Positions 36,486 through 48,435 of a stretch of DNA of 64,000 nucleotides are shown here, one piece after another. The stretch's first letter is position 1; every line of letters starts with the position of its first letter. Source of the stretch: Antitrichia curtipendula (Eukaryota; Streptophyta; Bryopsida; Hypnales; Leucodontaceae); contig OX579636.1 of assembly GCA_951230915.1 (NCBI GenBank), positions 40,427,912-40,491,911 of the forward strand, read 5' to 3'. A model generated the notes under the pieces. It had not been told where the DNA came from and made no database searches. It worked only from the letters and a program-made list of their open reading frames with translations. The position numbers were made by a program, and so were the translations under genes.

Positions 36486-39400
36486 TCAGGCATTTATGCT
36501 AGGACTATAAATGATGCCATGTTGGGGTGATTGATAGAAGCCTATCACCATAAGCCAACAATTCCTGCAAAAAATTCACACACAACAATACAGGTAGTCA
36601 AAATAATCAGCCTCAGCAATTCTCAACGTTGCAATAAAACAACTTACTAAAACATCCCCCAAATACTCTGAATTTGTCAGGGGTAAGATACTCCAGTGTT
36701 GATCATCCAAGTGTCATCAAACGCATGGACAAGAAACCACAAGCCAGGTCCAAATAGAGAGACCACAGCAAAGGTGAGCTAAAGTCAAGCCGGCGCCTAT
36801 CCAAAAGTGTGCCGTAATAGTAGTAAATAGATACTCAATGTAAAATGTATAATACCACGACATTGAAATTAGAATTAAGGCACAGACTAACAAAATATAT
36901 CAATTGGATTTCTAGTTCTTCCAAAATTTTGCATACAATATTCAAACACTATTCTTGAACTTCACCGCAATTTGACATTGGGTGACCAAAAAATCGTGGT
37001 TTCACACAATCATGGTTGTCAATGAGTAAAATAGTTCACCAATCTTAGATATCCTTTGAAAATTAAGGTATGTTCCCACTTGGTGTTGTTACTGAGGGTT
37101 TTAGGAACGAAGTTATACCTACTTTTGGACAAGATTCGCATTCCAAACAAACCCTCTAACACCAAGTGGGAACATACCTTTAGAAGATTACAGGACACAA
37201 TGCCAAGTTACACTCAACTAAGAACATGGGGAATTTTGTTAAAATGGTGCCATTCTGCAAACTTTGGCATTTTTACGGTTTAGACTGCACAGTCTGAAAT
37301 CTATACTGGTCCTAGATGGTGCTTTCACAGTTTAGACCGTGCAGTCTGAAATCTATACCTCTCCTAGATGGCAGTTCTACATGCAGTTTGAATATTGCCA
37401 TTTTAACAAAACTCTCTACGAACATTTATGAGTGCAGTTTTTAGTTTAATAGAAGACTCACATTGAACACATCATTATGAGTTATAACCTCTCTTTCTAA
37501 CTAAAGAATACTTGCACATCTGCAATGACTGGTCAGCTTAGCATTATGAGTATGTGTATGAATGTTAAACATTAAAATGCTGTATCATATTGGGAAGCTA
37601 AAAGACGATGAACTTTGGATCATTCACGTACCTTCTGACTTTGAGTTTGGCAGCAAGCGCCCACTGGAGAAGTCGTGGATAAAGCCTCCCCAACACATGC
37701 AAATTAGGGAGGGGGTCTGTGGCAGGGCGTCGAAGGCACACCTCGGTGAACAACGACACAAGAGCTTCCTCCGTCTCTGCCACCGCGTGACCGGTTAGAT
37801 GGAAGCCTGTTGTGTACGCACTGCACAGGCATGGGAAGAACGTCGAGTATCATTAAGCAAATTTTAGTGACAGGCAAACTAAGATTGTTTGTGGGCAATG
37901 TTTTTTTTGTCAAATTGCAGTGAAATAAGGTGAAGCCTAAGAATGGTACTTGAGTGTTGTATGCAAAAATTTGTAAGAGCTCAACTGATAGTAATTCAAA
38001 TCCAAGCTCTAATTTCAATGTGGCGGTACATGCTTCGAGTATATAAGATGATTGTTGTACCTTAAACGGAGCTCATTCACTCTAAAAGCTAACATGCCAT
38101 GAAAACTCGTGTGATCATGCTGAACTCAAAAGTGATTCATAGGGAATTTCATGAAAATGGCATATTTCAGAACGCACGCTCTGAACCGTAAAAGTGCCAT
38201 CTAGAACGGGTATAGATTTCAGACCGCATGGTCTGCAGTGTAAAAAGTGCCAGAATGGCACCATTTCAATAAAATTCTCCATAATTCTAAAATTATTAGC
38301 TTAACGTTTGAGTTACAAGTTTCTATTTCCATCCCTAACTGATCAAAAGCGATCACTACCGTATCGATCAAATAATGAGATGAAGTCATTTACGAAGCTT
38401 CAAGGACGGTAGATAAATATACTTACACAAGAAACCAGGCCCTACAGTTTGTAACAATAAAAACGTATTTTCAAAGTTATCTAAATTGGCTATGAGCTTC
38501 TATTTTAAAGTGAAACTTCCATTTTTAGTTCAAACACCAAGGGATTATTCACTTACTAAAGAAAGATGTGTTTGTATAAATCATGTATAATTTCTAGAAC
38601 GTACAGAATTTGGCCGTCTTGTGTGGCAACCCATGAACTTGAGAGCAGCCCTCTTATTTCCGGCGCTCGTCCAAGTCCATTAACTTTGATGTGGAGATCG
38701 TTACAAGGTTTCACATCGGCATCCTCCATTCTCCGAACATGCACTCCTGGAAATTTACAACAGAATTAGACAGAAATTTGATATTAAAATTTGATGTTAA
38801 AAGCTCAAACATGCTGTAGAAGCAACCACTTTGGGTCGTTTAAGCACTCAGGAACCAAGCTCTTCGGATGCCGATACTACCCACAATCAAAAGAGTCAGG
38901 CAGCCCATTTCAATTAACCACCCCTTGTTCCAAAAAAATAAATGAAAATAAATAAATTTCAGAGACATATTCAGAGATGAGTGCAAATATGAGTAGGAGT
39001 TTGGATGTTGAATACATACATGAAGCAGATCCATGTACGTCCCATATGTTTAGGCAACATTAGGGCGTCAAAAAAACATAAGAGCCTCATGTTTAAGATA
39101 AAAAATTAAAAATAAAATCATTATTAGAAATACAACAACCCAATTCAATTACCACCCTTCCAAAATAAATGAAAACAACAACAGCTTGGATACACTCCTT
39201 CACTGGTCACTCAAAAGAGTAGACAACACACATTGTCAATTCATAATTCACATTTGATTGTTTACAATACTATGAAGTATTATCTCACAACCAAAAATTT
39301 GTAAGTATACTAGAGTTCACTATTTAGTAGTGCAAACACAATATGAGGAGAATATGAGATTCAGTGTTGAACACCAAACTCTATCCCAAGTTGTATGCAT

Positions 39401-42400
39401 AGCCTATGATTGGTGGAACCTCTGCACGAAACTTTGTAAGAGTGCTAATGGATATCTCTAGTATCACCTAGTACTATTTTCTAGGAGCTTTAGCAATCAA
39501 AAGTGGTTGGTTCCACACCTAAAGAAGTTTGCAATATATCATTTTGAAAACTTTCAAAGAAGTAAAAAATGCCCCCAAAAGGGAAGAATCCATGTCCTAC
39601 ATATTTTATCTCCAAAAAATATGTTTTGGAGGTAACAATGGTTGACTATACGCTTATAAAGTGAGCATACTATTTTTTAGTGCAAGCAAAGTGAATTAGC
39701 CCCTAAGTGCTACAAATGTCAAATTCAAGATGATGAACAGAGTACCCTTATAGTAAAGTTTCATCCAAATAACTTCTCATTCTTCCAAAGTAATGCTTGA
39801 ATCTTTAAATCCAACCTTCTTGTAAGACCAATTAGATGACATTGAGGTGAATAATATATTAATACAAAGATGCTATACTCCAAAAAAAAATTAAAAATGG
39901 ATTTGAGCATAAAAAGGATAAGCACCTGTAGAAGGTTGGTACCCAATAGAGTAGCTTGCAGATGTTGCTTGCTCACTTGTCACACAACCCTCAAAAGCCG
40001 TCCAACAATCCACTGGATGAAAACCCAAACTTGTATACAACGCAAAACTGCTCACATTGGCAACAATCTTCACAACACATCCACACTCTTTATTGATCAC
40101 TCTAGGCTATCATTCCTTCTAAACATGCGATTAACCTTGAAAAGATGGAATTTATCATTGAGCTAGTGGACCAAAAATGATCCAAGTACTAAACAAATGG
40201 TTTCCTACCATATGTTGAATTTGTTCACTTACATTGAATAGTCATGGAATAATATCCATAATGCCAAGTCTAGTGTTTGAGAAAATGCCAAGAGAAAATG
40301 ATGTCCATGTGTTATTGGCTAATTGGAGGGGAATTGAAAGATACAACACACATTTGTTACTTGCTTCCATTGTTCTTAGATTGAGAATGTCAAGAAATAA
40401 ATGTTTTTGATTGAGAATGTCAAGAGGTAAATGTTTTTGATTAAGAATGTCAAGAAGTAAATGTTTTTGATTGAGATGAACTTGACATTATGTCAAATAA
40501 TGCTCTCAAGCCGCTTGACTCTTGAGCGTTGTCTAGTCCATGATGAGAAATCTGAAATAAAATGGAAGCCAAAGATCACCTGATTTAAACGAATGGATTT
40601 GGCATGGTCACTCTTGGCCTTCTCTAACAATGCCACCATCACAGCTTTTGCTGCGCCTCTTTCTTTGAATGCATTGTTTGCAAAAATTAATCCAATTTCA
40701 TACATATCTCCTGCAGACCCACACACTGCATAAGCAACCATCTACTATTTGAGGTAGCATAACTTGAAAGCAAGCATTAATTGATCCAAAAGTGTGTCCT
40801 AATAAATATAGATAATAAATAGATACTCATTATCTAATGTTTAGCATTAGAATATTGAAATAAGGACATTGATATAAAAAATCTATTAACTGAACTTTGA
40901 GTTCTTATAACTTTTGCACACAATATTAAAACACCATTTTTGGACTTCATCTAAGTTTAGGTACAAGAAACTTTTCTGTGTGTGACTAAAAAAATTAAAC
41001 CTCACAAACAAACAATCACATGTATAACTAAAAACTTCTTGATAATAGTTCAATATTCATATGCAACCATAAATTCTTTAATAACAATGTAGGATACCAA
41101 AGATTATAATATTAGTAGATACAATAATAACCTTGTAAGGACAAACCAGTCACTGTAGAAATCATCTTTTTGGATACTATGTGAATCATCTACTTTAAAA
41201 AAACCAAAAACACTCATTAGAGGTCAAACTCCTATGCAAGACCTTTCTTTTTTGCACTATTTAAATTCCAAAAATGAACATATGCACTTATGTCTTACAT
41301 AGAAAAATTCTTTGTCGTCCATTGGATCACTTTGGTTCATAGCATCTTTACAAGGTTAATGTACTTTCACCTTAGAAAGTACATCATAGGCCTTACCAAC
41401 ATGCTTCCTAATACAATCTCATCAAGACGCTATGAAGCTACCTTCATATGTTCAAAACCTAATTACTTGCAAATACAAATTGGAACATTTGTAAGTACGA
41501 AACCTAATTCAACTTAAATGAAAATAGCCCACCTAAAAACAAAACCCAACACAAACTAGCCCTAATCTACTTAAAAGACTGGTGCCTATAAGGTAAGAGA
41601 CCCTATTTGTGCCACTTCATGCCTACTATGTCTCAAGAACAACATTCAATATGTATTAGAGGACGACATTCAAGAGTTCAGAATTTACACTATTGAGACA
41701 CAATGCTACAAGTAGGGTGACTTTTGAATTGTGGTACAAATAGGGTCTCCTACCTTAGATGAAATCTTCCCATCTCAAGCACTTGGCAAACACCTAGCAA
41801 TGTAGAGATCCAACATCTCCAGCAACTAAAGTAAGGTAGTAGGTGCATAAATCGACCACCGAAGGGTTGGAATTGAATTTTGGAGAGGTGAAACTTCTTG
41901 AAATATTTTTTAATAAATGTTTGTTGAAAGAGAAGTGGAATTGACATCTAACCCAAATTGTTTCATATTTTTTGGAGCTTTGTGAAATTAGTTATGAAAT
42001 TTTGATGTTGAATTGGCATAGGGCTCCAAAACCGCACCCACCCCCCTAAAATGTACACTATTTGTACATCAATGAAGTCTATGAAAAAACATCATGTACA
42101 AATAGTGTACATTTTAAAGGATGGTTGGTTTCGGAGCTTGTGCGCTTTTAGAACCTCCTACCTTAGCTCAAGATGGAAGCCCAACCCATACAAAGACCCA
42201 TTCCAAGTGCATAACCCTAGAAGCATGTGATCCTATCATCAAGCTAGTCAGCCAAAGATTATCAAATTTCATAATAAATAAACTAAGGTGCCTTCAAAGT
42301 TTTCACCTCTAAAATTTTAGGATTAAACTGTCCAACTCCAAACCCATCCCCACACTTGAAATTTTTCTAACATCCAGCACATGAACGTCACTCTAATATG

Positions 42401-42885
42401 AGACACATTTGGAGAAGCACAGATTAGGTTGCCTCTCTGTCTGTAACTCAAATTTTTAACTCAAAGGTTTCACTTCTAAAATTTTAGGTTTGAGATACAC
42501 TGAAAGAACTCCAAACCCATCCCCCCCAACAACTTGAAATTTCGAACTTGCAGCACATGAAACATCACACTCTGCCACACTGAAATTTCTCAAAAAAACG
42601 GAATTTCGAGAAGCAACCTGGAAAGAGAAAGCCGCCGGCCATGATAGACCCTGAGATTCCCTCCACCGCCACCACTCCGAAAACCTCAGGCTTGGAAGAC
42701 AAGTCCTTCATTATCCCCACCGCAGACTCAAAGCTGACGAAGTCCAAGCGCTGGGGAATGCTCACACTCTCGTTAAACGCCAGAAACGAATCGTAACAGC
42801 CCCGTGCCAGGTGCAACGCATCCTTAGGCTCAATGCGACGGATCTTCATCCCGGTGATAGTGTTGCTGGCACGAATCGAATCCAT
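36486..42885 (-). CDS. Two-part GNAT-family N-acetyltransferase, six exons, 316 aa
   Basis: Exons in transcript order: 42885-42618, 40710-40580, 40067-39926, 38746-38605, 37820-37632 and 36564-36486 (951 nt including TGA). All five introns are GT-AG, and the phases (1,0,1,2,2) join in frame. Residues 14-140 form a GNAT acetyl-CoA-binding fold: MKIRRIEPKDA start, EIGLIFANNAFKERGAAKA (motif A; K-x-x-G-x-A instead of the usual R/Q-x-x-G-x-G/A), and SSFALYTSLGF (motif B). The second part starts VHVRRMEDADVKPCNDLH, continues AYTTGFHLTGHAVAETEEAL, and ends MVIGFYQSPQHGIIYSPSI, matching the C-terminal region of the roughly 290-residue bacterial GNAT proteins with this layout. Likely reaction: transfer of an acetyl group from acetyl-CoA to an unknown amine. 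The start is the ATG at 42885; an in-frame ATG at codon 13 (42849) is an alternative nearer the bacterial start. No transit peptide is evident. Confidence 0.85.
37066..37179. mobile_element. Very short MITE, 114 bp, with TTA duplications
   Basis: The ends AGGTATGTTCCCACTTGGTG and its complement are perfect over about 22 bases, and TTA flanks both sides (37063-37065 and 37180-37182). The TTA duplication fits PIF/Harbinger (Tourist-like) elements. It lies in the last intron of the GNAT gene. Confidence 0.8.
37228..37416. mobile_element. MITE of the GGGCAATTTCNTTAAAATGG family, intronic
   Basis: Left end ggggaattttgttaaaatgg, right end ccattttaacaaaactctc. The interior has two copies of a unit containing 'gcagtctgaaatctatac' (about 37287 and 37340), an internal duplication. 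Lies in the last intron of the GNAT gene. Confidence 0.7.
38142..38281. mobile_element. MITE of the GGGCAATTTCNTTAAAATGG family, intronic
   Basis: Left end gggaatttcatgaaaatggc, right end gcaccatttcaataaaattc. Contains 'agaccgcatggtct' palindromic words shared with the copies at 34293 and 37228. 140 bp, in the fourth intron of the GNAT gene. Confidence 0.7.
40380..40470. repeat. Tandem repeat, three 30-bp units, intronic
   Basis: The unit GATTGAGAATGTCAAGAAAT + AAATGTTTTT-type sequence occurs three times in a row (period 30) with one to three differences per copy, in the second intron of the GNAT gene, which runs from 40579 to 40068. Confidence 0.9.
41589..41757. mobile_element. Short TAAGG...CCTTA element, intronic
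   Basis: The left end TAAGGTAAGAGACCCTATTT (27 bases paired) is complementary to the right end AAATAGGGTCTCCTACCTTA. 169 bp, in the first intron of the GNAT gene. Confidence 0.8.
41832..42165. mobile_element. TAAGGTAG-family MITE-like element, intronic
   Basis: Ends TAAGGTAGTAGGTGC and GAACCTCCTACCTTA. Close match to 15124-15454 including both internal TGTACA palindromes. 334 bp in the first intron of the GNAT gene, 74 bp from the preceding element. Confidence 0.8.
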
Positions 42886-43580
42886 ACAACCAGAATTCTC
42901 CTAGCTCTGTGTTCTACAACAGATCAAACGAGCCGGTTGCAAATCAATTAAGCGCTTGAACGCGAAATGGTAGCCTATACTTTGCAGCTGCAACACAAAA
43001 GGTCTCTTGCAGAAAACACGTTGAAAAAAACTAGCAATAGAACTTTGAGCTCTTATAACTTCAATCTGCACAAACTATTCAAAGGCCATATCCGGACTAA
43101 TCAAACCCAAACCAGAATAATTCGACCTACTCTGCGTCGCACGCGACACATTTAGATCAAACGAGTCAGATGCAAAGAACACGAACTAATACTCTAAATA
43201 GTTGTTCTTTGCTCGCAACACAAAACGCTTCGTTTCTACAACCTGCAACAGTGCTTCACTAACTTACCCGAAGTGGAAAACCGCAGTAGTGCTCTGGCCT
43301 TTGCGAGAACGGAGTTGAAAGATATAAGTTAGCAACTGCAGACTGGAACGTGCGAAAGGTACGAGTCAGTGCACTCGATCCAGAAAGCGGCTTCCTCAGG
43401 GCAAGTTGTGAATGAAACTTCAACTGCAGAAACGGAAGCGGAAACGGAAGCTACTGATGATTGCTTCGCTACCACACACAAACGGCACACGCTCAAACAC
43501 ATAATAATGCGCTTTCCATCTACACTGGGACGAGTCTTTTCTTCTCACGTGCACCGGGAGATTATCTTAAGCTAACGTAT
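42886..43580 (-). promoter_or_regulatory. Probable promoter and 5' UTR region of the GNAT gene
   Basis: Composition becomes GC- and CpG-richer immediately upstream of the start codon and stays so to about 43560. No TATA box or start site could be fixed by eye. ORFs on both strands (60-114 codons) at 43369-44143 overlap each other and show no domain, so I do not call a divergent gene. Confidence 0.4.
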
Positions 43581-46500
43581 CGGTTTACAATGTTGCCCAA
43601 CAAGAGAAATTTGTCTTGTTGGCAAAATACAGCTCATGAGTCTCGTTTTTTTCTGTTTTCTGTGGCACACTGGGTGCACCCCGACCCGCTTCTCTCCTCA
43701 AGTTACGGCCAAAAACAAGGTGGCGCTTGGAAGAGGAAGCGAGGTTGCCCATTCCTGCTTCCGTGGAAAGGACCTGCCCCCACCGAGGTGACAAGGCAGT
43801 CGTGACCTTGATGAGCAGCAGACGGAGGTCGGTATCATACAGGTTTTGCTTTTTTTGCACTGTAGCAGTGCTCCATGCAGATGATGGAGGATGGTCCCTC
43901 CAAATTTAAACCAGTGTGACTCTGCCACGATAGTGGAGTTTGGCGCCATGGTGTCAGAAAAAAAAATTGGTATCGTAAAGGAGCTTCAGACACTTGGAGA
44001 AAACATGCTTGCAAGAGTAGACGAGGGTGTGTACTTGAGAGGTGCTTGTAGGTGTTGAGGGGTTGTGATTGGCCTTGGAATTCCCAAGGTCTCAAGAATA
44101 ATGCCCAATACAAGGGTATCTTTTGTAGTGTGCTCCCATACAAGTGACACCTGCAAATGCATTCCCTAATAGACTATCGTACCTGAAAGGTTGAATTTAG
44201 CAAAGAAGTGATGGAATGGAATTTCCATGTCAAATTCTCAAAGGGACACGTCACTTCATACCAATTACAAGATAACATGTGGCACTTTTTAACAAAAATG
44301 ACTTTTTTTTGGAAAGGGGGGAATTTGGCTTCAATTAGGGTTAGCTTTAAGACCCCATATTTTGTCTAACTTGTCATAACATGATAAGTTAGACCAAGTG
44401 TGGGGCTTAAAACTTATAGTCTACTCAAGTATGTTTTCTATTAAGGTAGAACAACCCGATGCCATTAGTTACCCAATTTCAACATCCTTTTGGACCCTCC
44501 CATTTGCATTAGTCACCCACCCATTACTACAACCTTTTAGCTTCATGACAATGCACTTGGAGAAAGGACATATTAACATGGGTTGTGGTTTAGCATGGTT
44601 TAGTCCCAACAACTTTTTAAAATCATAAAAAATTCAATTCTTGTCGAAATCTCTTCATTCTTCTTGCAAATGGTGTCTCTCAAACTTTCCAATCTTTGAA
44701 AAATAAATGAATTGGCAAATAGATTCTTCAAAGTATGTAGAGAGAAAATTTAGGTGGTAATAGGCTAATCTACCTTAGTGAGATTTGGGGTTAACTTAAT
44801 TTTAGCTTGTATTGACATTTTTGTCCTAGTCAAATTGTGAGAGCCTTCATTTCATTTGGATCGAGTGGGTGTTGTGTGGCACAGCTTTGCGTTATTGTGG
44901 AGAAGCATGAAGTTACTACAGTGCATTCATTGGGTGGTAGTTGAACTTCAAGCCTTGATGGCCTAATGAGAACTGTTGGATACATTATGATTATACCTAG
45001 GGATTTCTATTTCTATGTTTTCATGCAATGCTGACAATTCTTTTCATGCAAAATATGGATAACTTATTTAATTCATCCAAACATGTATAGATTCATTGAA
45101 AATAGAGTGACATTCTTTGAAGGTTTTGTAGCAATTTAATAATTCTATCCACTAAAAGAAGAAGAATATAGTGGTAGATGTTTTACTAATATAATTTTTT
45201 AAATGTTTAATATAGATGTTTTTACAAATAAAATTATTTAGATGTTTAGATCTTGCTCCCTAATTTTATCAAATTTGAAAATTTTCAATTCATTTCTTAA
45301 CTCAACGACCCTAAATTAGCTTCATATGACTGATAAATACAAAATTAGCCACCACATAATAGGGACAAATTTCTACATTTTTCAATGGAAAAGAAGTGAA
45401 GAATTAATTTGTACATCACCTTATGCAACTACCATACAAAGGCATTAGTGAAAATCTAGGGCTTCTGAAAGATTTTTGACTTTGGGCAATAATACAAATA
45501 TAGAAAAAATAGGAAATAAAATTTTAAAAATCTCAATATGACATGGCACATCATGTGCCACGTTAAATTCAATTTTTTTTTGAAATATTAAAAAAAACCA
45601 TTTCACGTATTTGCATTGCTAATTGAAAGTAAATGGCCCTCTAGAGGCCTTAGATTTTCTCTAATGGCATGCAACAACCTTGACAACAATTAAAGAGGGG
45701 GTTGTATTGTTTCATTTAATTTGAGCAATGTAGAAAGTGATCTTCATTAGAATGATGTCTTTACATCTTTTACATGGATGAAACATGCAACATGTGGATG
45801 AAAAGTTATTTATTCTTCCAAACACATGTACATTCTAAAAAAATAGAGATACTAATTTTAGATTCCGTTCTAGCATATGTATATTTTCCAATATTCATAC
45901 TCTTGTAAACAATTGACTTTTTAAAATAATGTTATGATTGGTTTTGAATAAAAATAGTTCAAAAGAAAAATGTATAATAATTACAATTCATTTAAGTTAT
46001 ATATATACCTTGGAGAATAAAATAAGGAAAATAAATTTTTTTGTTGAAAAGTATTTTAAAATACAAATAGAAACACATTTTTTTACTAAAAATTGTGATT
46101 TCTTTGAATTTTTTAAGTGGATTTCAAAAATCATAATTTTTTTGTAAATAATGGCATTCTAAAAGAAATCAATAAAGTGGAAGGTCAACTCCAATCATTT
46201 GTCCCTTTTGGATAGCTAAAATTGGACCTATTGGAGTCATGCATTTAGCTTCAATGAAAGCCACCATTCTTGAATAAATGAGATTTGGCCACAATAAAAA
46301 GATCTAGTAGACATAATCAAAGTTCAAATGATAGTAATGAGGTTAATTAATGACCAAAATAACAAACCTATTCAATTTCAAAAAAATTGTGCAATTTTAG
46401 GAGCTAAAAATTGTAACATTCATGTACACAAAGTTCTAAATGCTAGGATTGTTAAAGGTTATATTTTAAGCCACGCACCTTAAAAAATGTGAAAATTGTG

Positions 46501-47719
46501 AAAATTCTGCCTATTTAATGAAATCAAGGTTCACTTCTATCTTTTGGGTTTAAATCATTAAATGGAATGATTACTTTAGGGCATTGACATTAATCTTGTT
46601 TTAGGAAAATATAGGGACTATTTATGGTGACAAAGATGACCTTTGTGGACTCACAAAAAGCAATTGTGCTTTAATCCTTAAAGGACTAGGCATTCAAATT
46701 TTGGACAACGGATGAATGCAAACACATCCCCAACATGTTAAAACGATTCTTTTTTCATCCACGAAAAAAAAAAAAAAAAATTTTAGAGATTTATGTATTA
46801 GTTCTTTAACATTTGTAAAGTATAGGTTTTGAAGACTTTGCTTTATAAATATTCTATTATTCAATAGGTACTGGTAGGTTTGGCCTCAAAAAAATAATCT
46901 TTTCAATTCAAAAATGACCCTTCAAATAAGACTCGAATAAAAAAATATTAAATTAAATCTTTAAAAATCACTTTAATCAAAACTTAACGTTTTGAACTTA
47001 CAAAAATCACAAACATTCAATCTACAATCAATTTTAGAAAGGAAATTATAAATTTTTAATTCAAATTTTATTGAAAATGATTGGTTCATACACGTAGTAG
47101 TTGATTTATTTGTATGGGTACAATCTATGGATCATATTTTTACAATTGTTGTTTGAGAGTCATCATTAATCTCTAAAGGACCAAGCTGTGTTTTTTGGCA
47201 GCATAGTAATTTTGAGCAGCTCACCATAGATAGAGAATTTATTATTTTAATTTGAAATTTTCACAAAACATGTGCTCAAGGAGTAGCTTTTCAGTCCAAC
47301 AATTTTCATAACTTTTGACTACACGGTTAAAAAGTTATTGCATAAAATGTAGTTTTCTTTAAACTCTGCACAACCCGGGCAGTACCAAAACCTTCTTTAA
47401 AAATCAACTTTTTTTAGAATAAAAATTTGAAATTGGTTTTTTAGATTTATATGTACATGGGAAGCTTTGAATCATTCCATTCTGATTTGTAAGATGGAAG
47501 TTATGAGAGAATTTTAAGTTTGGTTAATGCGATTGAATGTCAAGCGAGTTCTTCAATTCGCTTGACTCAGAAGGAAAAACATTTACCTCATCTTGCTCTT
47601 GAGTCGCCTGAACTTCTTGTATATACAACAATTAATTAACTAATCAACTGCGATGAACTCTGCGCAACAATCGATCGTACATAACCTTGAGTTCCTTCTC
47701 TAAGTGCTTCTGAAATAGT
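43581..47719. other. Intergenic sequence, no gene seen
   Basis: AT-rich with no supported gene. Single left ends of TTAA elements are visible at 46671 (TTAATCCTTAAAGGACTAGG) and 47166 (TTAATCTCTAAAGGACCAAG). Downstream of the second, 47300-47520 resembles the reverse complement of 16150-16330 in subfamily B, so a truncated copy is likely. Confidence 0.5.
44347..44410. repeat. 64-base imperfect hairpin
   Basis: TTAAGACCCCATATTTTGTC and the following tctaacttgtcat pair with the complementary half ending at GGGGCTTAA (44410), about 25 of 31 positions. It could be a tiny MITE or a hairpin RNA; no further evidence. Confidence 0.5.
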
Positions 47720-47727
47720 ATCGACAC

Positions 47728-47856
47728 CAGGGCTTTTTTTTTGGGCGAAATTTCGCTAGACTGTCAGAAATCTGACCACTCTGGCTTCGTCCCTCCAAAA
47801 ACTGGCCTCTCTAATGAAGCCAGCAGGGGGGACACAAGTCCAAAAAAAAAACCCTG
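47728..47856. mobile_element. hAT-like MITE with 8-bp target-site duplication
   Basis: Ends CAGGGCTTTTTTTTTGGGC and CCAAAAAAAAAACCCTG. The flanks ATCGACAC (47720-47727) and ATTGACAC (47857-47864) match at 7 of 8 bases. CAGGG termini with 8-bp duplications are typical of hAT transposons. Internal arms (ctggcttcgtccctcc / gaagccagcaggggggac) are also partly palindromic. 129 bp. Confidence 0.75.
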
Positions 47857-48171
47857 ATTGACACCCATCCACCCAGAAGCCTTCAATGTCCACAACCTCG
47901 AATTGCTCACCGACAGCTCGTGCAATTCATACCGGCTCTACACAATTTATAGTATGGGAGGCAACCCATTCCTGATCAAACACCCAATTCTGCCCATGTA
48001 GACCGCTCTCTTTCCGTGCAGAAAGAGATGAGCAGCCATAACCGGTTGTTGACTTTGCAACGCTAACGTGGCACCATCCCATTGGCTAGCTGTCACCATT
48101 ACCATTACAAGTTGCAACTCATAACCTTCTTTCCTTCAACTTGCTTCCCACACCCTTGGATCATGAAGATC

Positions 48172-48187
48172 AAAGGTTGTGATTGAA
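48172..48187 (+). repeat. Left target-site duplication of the LINE
   Basis: The 16 bases AAAGGTTGTGATTGAA are identical to 55464-55479 directly after the poly(A) tail. The leading A's could belong to either side, so the duplication is 13-16 bp. Confidence 0.9.
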
Positions 48188-48435
48188 GGAGGGGGCACCA
48201 TGAAGCCGCTGCAGGGACGCTGCATCTGCGACGTCATTACGGCTGGCGGATTGTATTCCATGGTGCTTCCGTTCTTTGTAGAGCTCAATCTGTAATCGTA
48301 TGCGCACACTAGGTTTGCATTTTTTTCACTAATCCCACTTAGCGGGTGATTTGGAGTACAGAACAGGTGGAGCCAGGGAGTTTAGGAAGTTTAGGGTTAG
48401 TTTTTGGGCGGCAGCTGGCGGTTCACGAAGTAGCG

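Noticed and set aside
40380..40470. Three 30-bp repeats considered as a CRISPR-like array
   Set aside because: The units are directly tandem without spacers and lie in an intron of a eukaryotic gene.
43369..44143. Several 60-114-codon ORFs upstream of the GNAT gene, considered as a divergent gene
   Set aside because: They overlap on both strands, have no domain and no consistent splice chain.
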